Positions 37,650 to 47,860 of a stretch of 64,000 nucleotides of DNA are shown piece after piece. A model generated the notes under the pieces. The model saw only the letters and a program-made list of their open reading frames with translations, had not been told where the DNA came from and searched no databases. How positions within the stretch are numbered: the stretch's first letter is position 1; each line of letters begins with the position of its first letter. The stretch comes from JBKQVT01 sp963804825 (GTDB lineage: Bacteria; Planctomycetota; Planctomycetia; Pirellulales; Thermoguttaceae), in contig CAWDRV010000003.1 of assembly GCA_963804825.1 (NCBI GenBank), positions 682,001 to 746,000 of the forward strand, written 5' to 3'. The translations under genes and the position numbers were made by a program.

Positions 37650-39660
37650 GCAAGAGACCAGGGATGCCGCTTCTGCTGCTGTGTGCGATTGTCTTTGGAG
37701 TCCTCCGGCTTCTGTCGCCGGCGAGGGCGATGGATTTTCCGGGCCCGGCACCGGCAGACCGGTCGCCGAGGTGCGCGACGATCAGATGCAGATCGGCAAT
37801 GCGGCGATTGCGGCACGCTGGAGTTTGGCGGGCGGTTCGCTGCGACCGGTGCAGGTGCAGAACCGGCTGACCGGCCAGGCGATCGATCTTCGCGGCTGCG
37901 AGTCGTTCCGTTTGAGCCTGGCCGGCGGAAAGCAACTTGCCGCCTCCGACCTGAAAGTGGTGGGCCGGCCGTCGGTTCAAAGCATGGTCGCATCGCCGCA
38001 GACGCCGATCCTGGCACGGCATTTCGCCGGCAAACAATTGGTGGCGCGGCTGGCGGCGGCGGACGGCAGCCTGGAAATCCAATGGCGCGCCGTCTTGCGC
38101 GAGGAGGACAACGCCTTCCGCCAGCAGATCACCCTGCGCGCCACGAACCGGCCGATCCCCGTCCAAGCGATACAACTGATCGAGTTGCCGCGGCAAGGCG
38201 CCGCGGTCGTCGGCAGCGTGGCTGGATCGCCTTTGGTCGCCGGCGAGTTGTTCTTCGCGCATGAGCATCCCGATGCCCAAGCCGAGGTGGGCGATCGTGC
38301 CCGCTGTGTGCTGAAACTCAACTTTTCGCTGGCCCCGGGCCAGCCGGTGACCCAAGTCTCGGCGATCGGGGCCGTGCCCAAGGGACAGTTGCGGCGGGGA
38401 TTTCTGTACTATGTCGAGCGCGAGCGGGCCCATCCCTATCGCCCGTTCCTGCACTTCAACTCGTGGTACGATGAAGGCTACGGCGCACGCATCACCGAAG
38501 CAGGCTGTTTGCAGGTCGTGCAAACGTTCGGCCGCGAGTTGACCGAGAAGCGTGGCGTGACGATGGCCTCGTTTGTGTGGGATGACGGCTGGGACCAGCC
38601 CAAGACCCTTTGGGAGCCTGATAAAGGGAACCTGCCCAACGGCTTTGCGAAGGTGTTGGATCGGGCGCGCCGCTATCATTCGACGTTGGGCTTCTGGCTG
38701 TCCCCGTTCGGCGGCTACGGCCCGATGCGGGAGCAGCGCCTGGCGTTGGGCAAGCAGCAGGGTCTTGAAATCGGGCCGCAAGGCTTCTCGCTCTCAGGCC
38801 CCAAGTATTATGCGCGGTTCCGCCAGGTCTGCCTGGACTTCATGGAGCGCGACGGCGCCAACTTCTTCAAATTCGACGGGCTTGCCCGCAGTCTCAACGA
38901 AACCGAGGCCATGTTGTGCCTCAGCCGCGAACTCCGCGCCCGCAAACCGGACTTGTTCATCAGCATCACCACGGGCACGTGGCCTTCGCCGTTCTGGTTG
39001 TGGTATGGCGACTCGACGTGGCGCCAGGGGGGCGACATGGGTTCCGCCGGGCCAGGCTCCCCGCGCGAACAATGGATCACCTACCGCGACCAGGAAACGT
39101 ATCGCAACGTCGTGAAGAACGCTCCGCTTTATCCGCTCAATTCTCTCATGACGCAAGGGTTCGTCCATGCCAAGGCCGGCCCGGCGGCGGCGCTCGGAAA
39201 CGATCCGCGGGAAATCCGTCGCGAAATGCGCTCGTTCTTTGCCAGCGGCACGTGCCTTCAGGAGTTGTATGTGAGTCCCGAGAAACTGACCCAGGAGAAT
39301 TGGGACGACCTGGCCGCCTGCGCCTCCTGGGCCGCCAAGAACGCCGACGTCCTGGTCGACACGCACTGGATCGGCGGCGACCCCGCGAGGGGCGAAGTCT
39401 ATGGCTGGGCCTCGTGGTCGCCGCGCCAAGGCATCCTGGCCTTGCGGAACCCGACGGCCCGGCGGGCCAGCATCACGATCGACCTTGGCCGGGCCTTCGA
39501 GCTGCCGCCTGACGCGCCGCAGGATTACCTCTTGAAAAGCCCCTGGAAGGTCGACGCCCCTCCGACCGTGCATCTTCGCGCCGGCAAGCCGCACGTCTTC
39601 GAGCTGGCGCCGTTCGCGGTGCTGGTCTGGGACGCGGTGGAAGGGTTCTTTCCACCATAA
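37646..39660 (+). CDS. Exported GH36-like (alpha-galactosidase-type) glycoside hydrolase, frame-broken
   Basis: About 670 residues. ATG at 37646 overlaps the dus stop. Signal peptide PLLLLCAIVFGVLRLL, then one missing base near 37745 shifts the frame. N-terminal beta-sandwich (residues to about 260), then a TIM barrel with FVWDDGWDQPKTLWEPDKGN, GANFFKFDGLARSLNETEAM (putative nucleophile in KFDG), and SITTGTWPSPFWLWYGDST; a short beta C-terminal part (WSPRQGILALRNPTARRAS). This resembles the GH36/GH27 clan; the substrate is unknown. Operon with the TolC-like protein and dus is odd. Confidence 0.78.
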
Positions 39661-39689
39661 TAAGAATCGTCCTCAGGCTCACGCGCTCG

Positions 39690-40060
39690 TTGTTACACAC
39701 AGGCCGTAACGGCTCGGCAGGTTCTTGCCCCGCAGGGGCATCAGATCATAGCCTGGGGTTGCCTCGCAGCGGCTACCCCGGGTTTCGGATGCCGAGAATT
39801 CCCAAAACCCCGAAAGGGTTTCGTTTCGCAAACATCCATGCAACCCCTGTGGGGTTGAGGACGGGGGCGGGCGCAAACCCAGGGTAGCCGCTGCGCGGCA
39901 ACCCTGGGCTAAATTAAGGCCGCCCCTGTCGGGGCACGGATGCACCGAAAAACAACGACTTGTGTGTAACGACCAGGGCTCATGCCTGGGGCTCACTGTC
40001 TGCGAGCATTCACCATATCCCCAGGCTCACGCCTGGGGCTCACTGCTCACGATAACACCC
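39690..40060. repeat. Family H palindromes and CCTGGGGCTCAC repeats
   Basis: CCTGGGGTTGCCTCGCAGCG plus GCTACCCCGGG at 39752-39783 and CCCAGGGTAGCCGCTGCGCG plus GCAACCCTGGG at 39878-39908 form an inverted pair around a short stretch. CCAGGCTCACGCCTGGGGCT occurs near 40020 and a near-copy near 39976. Same elements occur at 57982-58172. Confidence 0.7.
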
Positions 40061-40077
40061 CCCACTTTTGGCTATAT

Positions 40078-40107
40078 TTGATTTTTACCAATTACTATTG
40101 CTAAAAT
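40078..40107 (+). promoter_or_regulatory. Candidate promoter of the SufR-like/nuoB unit
   Basis: An AT-rich island unlike the rest of the window. TTGATT at 40078-40083, an 18-base spacer, and TAAAAT at 40102-40107. It lies about 75 bases before the regulator's ATG. Judged by eye only. Confidence 0.4.
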
Positions 40108-40182
40108 AGTTTTAATGCATAAGATTCAATAGGTTCCCGTAGGCATCGCGATTCCGAGAAACGTGAAGGGGGGTGAAGACCC

Positions 40183-40800
40183 ATGAGCATCGAAACACCC
40201 AATTCTGACAGCGATCTGATGGATTTGCTGCGGATCGCCGGTCCGCTGAGCGTCACGCAACTTGCCGATGCGATGGAGGTTACGGCGACGGCTGTCCGCC
40301 AAAGACTGACCCGGCTGACCCACAAGACGCTGATTCAGCGCGAGGCGGTCCGCGCGGGACGCGGGCGGCCCAAACACCGCTACTGGCTTACCGAAAAGGG
40401 CATGATGTCGACCGGCTCGAACTTCACCGACCTGGCCATCGCCCTTTGGAGCGAACTCGGCCAAGTGGAGGATGATGGACGGCGACGCCAGATGCTTCGC
40501 CGGATCGCCCGGACGCTGGCGGTGGGCTATGCGGGCAAGATTCAGGGGTCCACGGCGGCGGAACGGATCCGCTCGCTCGGGGAGTTGCTGGCCCAGCGCC
40601 GCATCCCGGTCTCGGTCGAGGCATCGGGGAAACAGACCTCCTTGACCACCTATGCCTGTCCGTATCCCAGCCTGGCCGAGAACGACCGCAACGTGTGCAT
40701 GATGGAGAAGATGCTGTTTTCCGAGTTGCTGGGCGGCGAAGTCGAGCTGACGCGGTGCCGGCTGGACGGGGGGACCGACTGCCGGTTTCAGACCGGCTGA
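40183..40800 (+). CDS. SufR-like iron-sulphur-sensing transcriptional regulator
   Basis: 205 residues. N-terminal winged helix (LRIAGPLSVTQLADAMEVTA, then VRQRLTRLTHKTLIQREAVR and RGRPKHRYWLT). The C-terminal domain carries four cysteines: TYACPYPSLAENDRNVCMM, LTRCRLDGGTDC, spaced CX12CX19CX7C, suitable for an Fe-S cluster as in SufR-type repressors. A GAAGGGGGGTGAAG lies just upstream of the ATG. nuoB follows 60 bases later in the same direction, so the regulator may control it, and perhaps itself. Confidence 0.8.
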   Translation: MSIETPNSDSDLMDLLRIAGPLSVTQLADAMEVTATAVRQRLTRLTHKTLIQREAVRAGRGRPKHRYWLTEKGMMSTGSNFTDLAIALWSELGQVEDDGRRRQMLRRIARTLAVGYAGKIQGSTAAERIRSLGELLAQRRIPVSVEASGKQTSLTTYACPYPSLAENDRNVCMMEKMLFSELLGGEVELTRCRLDGGTDCRFQTG

Positions 40801-40859
40801 TCTTGCGGTATACTGAGGCGTTTGCGAACCTCGGCAGACCCCAACCAACGGACCCCGCA

Positions 40860-41495
40860 ATGACCCAACCGTGGATTGAAGGACGGCTGGAAGAAAACAT
40901 CCTGACGACGACCTTGGAGCAGGCGATCAACTGGGCGCGGCTGTCGAGCGTGTGGCCGGTCACCTTCGGGGTGGCGTGTTGCGCGATCGAGATGATGTCG
41001 GCCGGGGCGGGCCGTTTCGATTTGGATCGTTTCGGGGCCGGCGCGTTTCGCGCCAGCCCGCGCCAGGCCGACCTGATGATCGTCGCCGGCACGATCAACT
41101 ACAAGATGGCCAGCCGGGTCCGCCGGCTGTACGACCTCATGCCGGAACCGAAGTACGTGATCGCCATGGGGGGCTGCACGATCGGCGGCGGGCCGTATTA
41201 CGAGTTCGGTTACAACATCGTCAACGGCGTCGATCTCGTGGTCCCCGTCGACGTGTACATTCCCGGCTGCCCGCCGCGGCCGGAGTCCCTGCTGGAAGGA
41301 CTGATGCGGCTGCAAGACAAGATCAAGTGTCAGACGATCGCCCGTGAGCCCGGGCGCCGGGGCGGCGGCTGGCGGGCCGCGCTGGCCGGACCCGGCATCA
41401 AGGCGAAGGACCGGTTGCCCCTGGCCCATCACTCGGGCTACGTCGAGGCCGAGCCGGGGCCGCTGGTCTTTCATCATCAGAAAGTCAAACCGTAA
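40860..41495 (+). CDS. nuoB: NADH-quinone oxidoreductase subunit B (NuoB), stand-alone
   Basis: Holds cluster N2 in complex I. 211 residues. The four cysteine ligands are visible: GVACCAIEMMSAGAGRFDLD (two adjacent Cys), MGGCTIGGGPYYEFGYNIV and VPGCPPRPESLL-type YIPGCPPRPESLLEGLMRL. The C-terminal extension (PLAHHSGYVEAEPGPLVFHH) is not seen in all NuoB. No other nuo gene is in the window, which is unusual because nuoB is normally in a nuoA-N cluster. An alternative is a NuoB-like protein of a hydrogenase-related complex. Neighbour is the Fe-S regulator. Confidence 0.9.
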   Translation: MTQPWIEGRLEENILTTTLEQAINWARLSSVWPVTFGVACCAIEMMSAGAGRFDLDRFGAGAFRASPRQADLMIVAGTINYKMASRVRRLYDLMPEPKYVIAMGGCTIGGGPYYEFGYNIVNGVDLVVPVDVYIPGCPPRPESLLEGLMRLQDKIKCQTIAREPGRRGGGWRAALAGPGIKAKDRLPLAHHSGYVEAEPGPLVFHHQKVKP

Positions 41496-41552
41496 GCGAG
41501 CCGCTTGCGATCAACCGCGACCGTTCTGATCCGCATCTTGTCTTCCAGCGAA

Positions 41553-42938
41553 TCAGTTCCAGCACCACGTGGGGCCGGCCGCGGGGACGGCCTTGGGTCG
41601 GACGGCCGCCGGGGCGTCGCTCTTCTTGGCCCCATCGACGATCTGCCACGATGGAATCAAGACCCCGCCCGACACGCTGATGACCCAGCCGTCACGCTTC
41701 TCCAACAGGCTCGATTTGCTATCGACCTCGGTCGGCGCCGGATACACGTCGGTCTTCAGGCCGTCTTGGTCCATCAGGGCCGTCAGGCTGTTGTCCGCCT
41801 TGGCAGGCAGGCGTTCCTTGACGATCAACGCCCCGACGATGGCCAACTCCATGCAGTTCTGCAACTGGCCGAAGATGGGTTCCTTCACGGCCAGTTCGTC
41901 GTACTTCTTGGTCATGTTGTCGGCCCATTTCTTCGCCAGCGGGCTGGATTTGCCGGTGTGTTTTCGACTTCCGGAGGCCGTGAGGTAGTCCTCTTCCGTC
42001 ATCGCCTGGACGCTTCCGCCGCGGAGTTCCCAAGACAGGCCGTCGGCGTCGCGGAGCACCGAATCGTACTTGGGCTCCAGCCACCACCGCTGCATCATGT
42101 TGTTCATGCCTCGGCGGCTGGACGGCACCATCTGCAAATAGCTGGGCAGCCCGGCAACAGGCGCCGCGTCGAAACCCATCGCCAGCCGCTTCATGTGGTA
42201 ATCGGCGGCCACCAGGATGCGGGCGAAGTGGCTGGTCGTCGGCACGCCGTGGAAGGTGATCTTCTGCAGGCCGAGGGTCTGCTCGGCGCTGGCCGCGACC
42301 GCGTGAGGATCGGCGCCGCGGGGCAGATGCGCCGCGTCTCTGCGGACCTGGTTGGCCCGGTCCAGGTCGGGATCGATCGAGCAGGTGATGCCGCCGTTGG
42401 CGGCGTCCTTCGCGGTCCGCAGGGCGACCAAGAGGTCGTCCAGCAGCAACACCGGCCGGCCGGTCGTGACGCCGACGATGTTGCCCCGGCGGGGTTCGAC
42501 CTTCCAGCCTTCGCCGCGCCCGACCAGCACGATGTCTTTCTGTTCGGGATAGACCAGCACGTAGTGGATCCGCTGCAGGCCGCCGAGGAACTTCATATCC
42601 TGCGGGATGGGCTTGCCGGTTTTCTTGAACTCTTCGACGGCCGATTCCAACTGCCGGAGCGAAACCTTGCGCAGCTCGGCCGCCTCGCCGAACACCGCGG
42701 GAATTTTGTCCAAGGCGCCTTCGGCCCGCTCCCGGATCATGTGCCCTTGCCCGTCGAAATTGACGTTGTCGAGCACGCCCTTGGGATTGATGGAAATACC
42801 GCCGACCGCTTCCACGACGCTTCCATCGACGATTTGTGCCTTTAGTGTGGAACCGATGGCCAAGACGGCGGCCGCAACCGCGGCCAGCAGCCCGAGTCGA
42901 AACGATCCGACGATCCACCAGCGACGGTTGGTAACCAT
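41553..42938 (-). CDS. DUF1598 family exported protein, copy 1
   Basis: 461 residues, intact. ATG at 42938 with GGAGGAGG 5 bases upstream. Signal peptide (LGLLAAVAAAVLAIGSTLKA), then the planctomycete DUF1598 layout: VVEAVGGISINPKGVLDNVN, LDKIPAVFGEAAELRKVSLR, GLQRIHYVLVYPEQKDIVLV, GWKVEPRRGNIVGVTTGRPV and HFARILVAADYHMKRLAMGF. Function unknown. A second, nearly identical gene lies 204 bases upstream on the same strand. Confidence 0.88.
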   Translation of the reverse strand: MVTNRRWWIVGSFRLGLLAAVAAAVLAIGSTLKAQIVDGSVVEAVGGISINPKGVLDNVNFDGQGHMIRERAEGALDKIPAVFGEAAELRKVSLRQLESAVEEFKKTGKPIPQDMKFLGGLQRIHYVLVYPEQKDIVLVGRGEGWKVEPRRGNIVGVTTGRPVLLLDDLLVALRTAKDAANGGITCSIDPDLDRANQVRRDAAHLPRGADPHAVAASAEQTLGLQKITFHGVPTTSHFARILVAADYHMKRLAMGFDAAPVAGLPSYLQMVPSSRRGMNNMMQRWWLEPKYDSVLRDADGLSWELRGGSVQAMTEEDYLTASGSRKHTGKSSPLAKKWADNMTKKYDELAVKEPIFGQLQNCMELAIVGALIVKERLPAKADNSLTALMDQDGLKTDVYPAPTEVDSKSSLLEKRDGWVISVSGGVLIPSWQIVDGAKKSDAPAAVRPKAVPAAGPTWCWN

Positions 42939-43141
42939 AACGCCTCCTCCCCGAGTTTGTAAGGATGCCCTCACGGAAAAGACTACGTGCGCATACTAGA
43001 CTACTCCCAAAACAAGAAAGTTTCAAGCAGAACTGCGCCATGCGCCTCTAAAGGGGGGCGCAGGCGGTCTGCGGTCGGGACTGGCCGGACCCAAGCGTCG
43101 GCGCCGGTGGGCAACGGCTCGTTCAGCAAGTTGCAGCCGCA

Positions 43142-44525
43142 TCAGTTCCAGCACCACGTGGGGCCGGCCGCGGGGACGGCCTTGGGGCGGACGGCCGCCG
43201 GGGCATCGCTCTTCTTGGCCCCATCGACGATCTGCCACGATGGGATCAAGACCCCGCCCGACACGCTGATGACCCAGCCTCCACGCTTGTGCAGCAGGCT
43301 CGCCTTGGTATCGACCTCCTTCGGCGCGGCATACACGTCGGTCTTCAGGCCGTCTTGGCCCATCAGCGCCGTCAGGCTGTTGCCCGCCTTGTCAGGCAGG
43401 CGTTCCTTGACGATCAAGGCCCCGACGATGGCCAACTCCATGCAGTTCTGCAGTTGGCCGAAGATGGGTTCCTTCACGGCCAGTTCGTCGTACTTCTTGG
43501 TCATGTTGTCGGCCCATTTCTTCGCCAGCGGGCTGGCCTTGCCGGTGTGTTTTCGACTTCCGGAGGCCGTGAGGAAGTCCTCTTCCGTCATCGCCTGGAC
43601 GCTCCCGCCGCGGAGTTCCCAGGACAGCCCTTCGGCGTCGCGGAGCACCGAATCGTACTTGGGCTCCAGCCACCACCGCTGCATCATGTTGTGCATGCCT
43701 CGGCCGCTGACGGGCAGCATCTCCAAATAGCTGGGCAGCCCGGCAACAGGCGACGCGTCGAAACCCATCGCCAGCCGCTTCATGTGGTAATCGGCGGCCA
43801 CCAGGATTCGGGCGAAGTGGCTGGTTGTCGGCACGCCGTGGAAGGTGATCTTCTCCAGTCCGAGGGTCTGCTCGGCGCTGGCCGCGACCGCGCGAGGATC
43901 GGCGCCGCGGGGCAGATGCGCCGTGTCTCTGCGGACCTGGTCGCGCCCGCTGCGGGTCGGGATCGATCGAACAGGTGATGCCGCCCTGGGCGGCCTCGCT
44001 GGCGGTCCGCAGGGCGACCAAGAGGTCGTCCAGCAGCAACACCGGCCGGCCGGTCGTGACGCCCACGATGTTGCCGCGGCGGGGTTCGACCTTCCAGCCT
44101 TCGCCGGGCCCGACCAGCACGATGTCTTTCTGTTCGGGATAGACCAGCACGTAGTGGATCCGCTGCAGGCCGCCGAGGAACTTCATATCCTGCGGGATGG
44201 GCTTGCCGGTTTTCTTGAACTCTTCGACGGCCGATTCCAACTGACGGAGCGAAACCTTGCGCAGTTCGGCCGCCTCGCCAAAGCCCGCGGGGACTTTGTC
44301 CAAGCCTCTAGCCCGGACGCGGATCATGTCACCCTGTTCGTCGAGATTGACGTTGTCGAGCACACCATCGGGATTGATGGAAATACCGCCGACCGCTTGC
44401 ACGACGCTTCCATCAACGACTTGTGCGTTTAGTGGGGGACCGACGGCCAAGACGGCGGCCGCAACCGCGGCCAAGAGGCCAAATCGAAGCGATGCGGGAA
44501 TCCACGAACGAGACAGGGTAATCAA
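43142..44525 (-). CDS. DUF1598 family exported protein, copy 2, frame-broken
   Basis: About 461 residues. Aligns with copy 1 throughout (FGLLAAVAAAVLAVGPPLNA, VVQAVGGISINPDGVLDNVN, MHNMMQRWWLEPKYDSVLRD). Start is TTG at 44525, matching position 1 of the paralog and preceded by GAGGAGG. One extra base near 43945 (after SIDPDPQ) breaks the frame; the same place is intact in copy 1, so a sequencing error is probable. The divergent FHA gene is 245 bases away. Confidence 0.83.
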
Positions 44526-44770
44526 AGAATGCCTCCTCTCGAAGCTCGAAATGCTGTTCCGAAAAATCCACTCTAGAATATATAGGCTACTTCTGACGGG
44601 CCGGAAATAGCAAGAACATCCGCCGCGGGGGACCACCCTTTGGACGGGGCCGGGTCCCCCATCGGTCCGCGGGCCGTGCGATTTCTCGGCGGCCATGCCT
44701 TGCCGAGCCGCGCCCCGCTGAGCTAAGTTAAAGAGGGTAGGAACGCCTCGCATTCCCATCGGGCATTCGT

Positions 44771-46803
44771 GTGTCTCAGCTAGCCTATCTAGTCATTCGT
44801 GAAGGGGCGAAATGGAGCGACGTCTTCCGGCTCGTGCCCGGACAGGCGGTCACCATCGGTCGTGCGCCGACCAACCAGATCGTGCTGAAGGACGAGCGGT
44901 GCAGCCGCAATCACTTGGAGGTTTTCGTTTCGGGCGGGGAATGGATGCTCCGCGATCTGGACAGTCGGAACGGCACGCTGGTGGGGACCCAACGCGTGGT
45001 GGGCGACTGGACGCTCCACCCGGGCGACATCATTCGCATCGGCCGGTCCCAATTGGTTTTCGTGCACCGGTTGGCCGAGGCCTTTGCCGATTCCACTTCG
45101 GTCATGCGCCCGCTGCCGGACAAAGAGGAGGCTGCCGCCGCGGGGGAGGAAGAGGACGCCAGCGTGTTGGCCGCCGAGGGCGGCCCGACCACGATCACCC
45201 ATCGCCGCGGCCAGACGAGGTTCCTCGAGCCCGGGGAAGGGGAAGAGGAGGTCAGCGGGATCTCGAAGATGGGCCGCGCGGCCGCCCAGCTATGCCGGCT
45301 GGCTTTCGAGTTGGCGAAGGCCCCGGACACGGCGACCGTGGCCGACCTGGCGTTGCGCGGGCTGGCCGAGGGCACGCAAACGGACGCCGGGGCCGTGTTG
45401 CTGCTGCCGAACGACTTTCGCGGCGCGCCGCGGGCCGAGAGTCTCGAAGTGGTCGCCTCGCACAGCTCCACCGAGCGGGCGTATCATCAGATCGCCGCCG
45501 TGCTGGCCGCCACCGTGATGCGCGAGGGCGAGGCCGTCCTGGCGCGAAACGTGATGGGCGACAGCGCCCTGGGAAGCCGCGATAGCCAGGGGGTCATCCA
45601 TACGACCAGCGTCATCTGCGCCCCGATCCGCCGCGGCAACCGAATCCTCGGCCTGATCCACCTCTATTCCACCGATGCCGCCCGGGTGCCCGATCCCGAC
45701 GAGCTGGAATTCACCCTGGCCGTGGCCGACACCGTGGCCGTGGCCCTGGAAAATCTCAAGCGCCGCCAGGAATTGGCGGAGAACCTCACCCAGGTCCGCA
45801 CCGAAAACGTGCAACTGCGCGAGCGGCTGGGCGTGCAAAGCCGCATGATCGGCAACAGCCGCGCCATTCAACAGGTGGCCGAGGAGATCGGCCGGGCGGC
45901 GGCCAGCAACGCCACCGTGCTCATCCGCGGCGAGAGCGGGGTGGGCAAGGAGTTGGTCGCCCGCGCGGTCCACGATTCCAGCCCGCGCCGCGATCACGTC
46001 TTCGTCTGCTTGAACTGCGCCGCGCTGTCGGCCGAGTTGCTGGCCAGCGAGCTGTTCGGCCACGAGCGCGGGGCGTTCACCGGGGCCACGGAGCGAAAGA
46101 TCGGCAAGTTCGAGGCCGCCCACAAGGGCACCCTCATGCTCGACGAGATCGGCGAAATGAGCCCCGGCATCCAGGCCAAGTTCCTCCGCGTGCTGGAAGG
46201 GCATCCCTTCGAACGCGTCGGCGGCAGCAAACCCATCACCGTCGATGTCCGCGTCATCGCCGCCACCAATCGCGACCTGGAAAAGGACGTGGCCGAAGGG
46301 CGTCTTCCGCCGCGACCTTTACTTCCGTTTGCGGGTGCTGGAGATCGTCGTGCCGGCCCTGCGGAAACGACCCGAGGACATCCCCCTGTTGGCCGACTAC
46401 TTCCTGCACAAGTACAACGCCGAGACCGGGCGGAAAATCCGCGGCTTCACCCCCGACGCCAAGGAGCAGTTGCACAACTACCTCTGGCCGGGCAATATCC
46501 GCGAGTTGAAGAACGTCATCGAGCGGGCGGTGGTCCTCTGCCGCGGCCCAGGAAATCGATCAGGAGGACCTGCTGTTGACCAAGCTGGCCACGGCCGGCG
46601 ACACGGCCGACGCCGCCGCGGCGGAAGAGGAATTCCTGCCCGCCTCCTTGGCCGACATCGAACGCCGCTACATCCTGGCCACGCTCAACCACACCGGCTG
46701 GAACAAGAGCCGCACCTCCAACATCCTCGGCATCGAGCGATCGACGCTGGATCGCAAAATCCGCCGTTATGCGTTGGACGAAGAGGCGGGCCGGACACGC
46801 TGA
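44771..46803 (+). CDS. FHA-GAF-AAA+ sigma-54 activator with Fis-type C-terminus, frame-broken
   Basis: About 677 residues from the GTG at 44771. FHA phosphothreonine-binding domain (TIGRAPTNQIVLKDERCSRN, RDLDSRNGTLV; about 30-100), GAF-type sensor (about 165-330), AAA+ domain with Walker A GESGVGKE, the sigma-54-contacting GAFTGA and DEIGEMSPGIQAKFLRVLEG, and a C-terminal helix-turn-helix (NHTGWNKSRTSNILGIERST). One extra C near 46307 and one extra base near 46548 break the frame. The FHA domain implies control by Ser/Thr phosphorylation; kinase unknown. Confidence 0.9.
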
Positions 46804-46900
46804 CGCGGTGATTCCACCGACTCGGCGATCCATCGCGTGCCGTCGGCTGACGCACGCGGCGGAGCACGACACGCTTGCCGCGATGTTCGCATACGCGCAC

Positions 46901-47365
46901 TCAGGATTTCGTCGCCTTGGACGGACTTCTTGCTCGACGCCAGCCTTCGCCTTCTCGGCCGTCGCGGCGGCGTCATCGTTGGCCGCAATGCCCTCGTTGA
47001 TGAACTGCTCGACCGCCTCCACGCTCTGCCCGCCCACCAGCACCTGCCGGCACCAACCCTTGGTCGTCTTGCGGTACATCACCAGTTCGAGGCACCGGCC
47101 CCCCGCCGGTCAATTGGTCGGCCAAGTCGCGGTCCCGATCCGGATTGACCATGGCGAAGGCCACTTTCCGCAGCAGTCCGCGCTTCCGGACTTGGGGAAT
47201 CACCGTCTTCTTCATCACTTGGCACGGCGCGCACCATTCGGTGCTCACCATGACCACCATCGGCTTGCCGGTTTCCATGGTCGTTTGGTGGGCGGCGGCG
47301 TAGCTGTCCGGATCGGCTGCTCCCAGTGCCGCACCGCATAGCGATAGAAAGATCAAACCGGTCAT
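46901..47365 (-). CDS. Exported thioredoxin-fold protein, frame-broken
   Basis: Signal peptide MTGLIFLSLCGAALGA from the ATG at 47365, then STEWCAPCQVMKKTVIPQVR with the CXXC active site and a thioredoxin-like sequence (GPVPELVMYRKTTKGW after correction). One extra base near 47105 breaks the frame, and the end is uncertain: a further shift near 46925 would give a stop at 46901-46903. About 150 residues. Likely an envelope disulphide reductase or a chaperone-like thioredoxin; the partner is not visible. It converges on the sigma-54 activator. Confidence 0.65.
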
Positions 47366-47479
47366 GGAAGGCTCCTCATTCGGCGGGGGATGGCAGGAAA
47401 ACTTAACGTGAGTTTTCCCAGGCGTGTGAAACGGTTCTAGTTTAATCGCTCGATGCGAATATGCAAGCAGTTGGGGCAA

Positions 47480-47860
47480 GAATTAACGATAAAATAAAAT
47501 GGGTAATTTCTACCCCCCTCCGGGGAAGATGACATCCGTGGCGGCCGTGGCTCGTTTCTCCCGGCCTCCTGCCGGTCGGCCATGCAACGCAAGTGCCGAC
47601 ACTTCAAAAACTTCCGCAGCCAGGCGATTGAGTTTCCCCCGCCTGGCCGATATACTGGAAGTGCGTAGCGAAGGCGTCTTGCCTCTGGCTTGATGGGTGG
47701 GGGGAGGCGTCTTACCTCGGTTCGGCGTGCAGCAGGGGCTTTGGGGCTCTGCCGCCGCGGTCGGGGACAGAAAGCCTCTCTGCTACCCCTATCGGAGACT
47801 GGAAGCCTCCGCTGCACGAATTCGCAAATCGATTCACTCCGCGTGGCCGGCTGGTCCTCC
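47480..47860. other. Intergenic region upstream of the Gfo/Idh/MocA gene
   Basis: 381 bases between two divergently oriented genes. It contains short similar stretches (AAGGCGTCTTGCC near 47671 and AGGCGTCTTACC near 47706) and purine-rich text, but no coding frame, RNA gene or recognised repeat. Confidence 0.4.

Larger units (their letters stand above)
41553..44525. repeat. Tandem gene duplication (DUF1598 pair, about 1.4 kb per copy)
   Basis: The units 41553-42938 and 43142-44525 have the same orientation and align over their full length with few differences. The first and last parts differ more than the middle, and the C-terminal coding ends (about 100 bases) are almost identical, suggesting gene conversion or a recent duplication. 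Confidence 0.9.

Noticed and set aside
43142..44525. DUF1598 copy 2 as a pseudogene
   Set aside because: Only one break, of the same kind found in essential genes; the rest of the gene is intact and nearly identical to the working copy.
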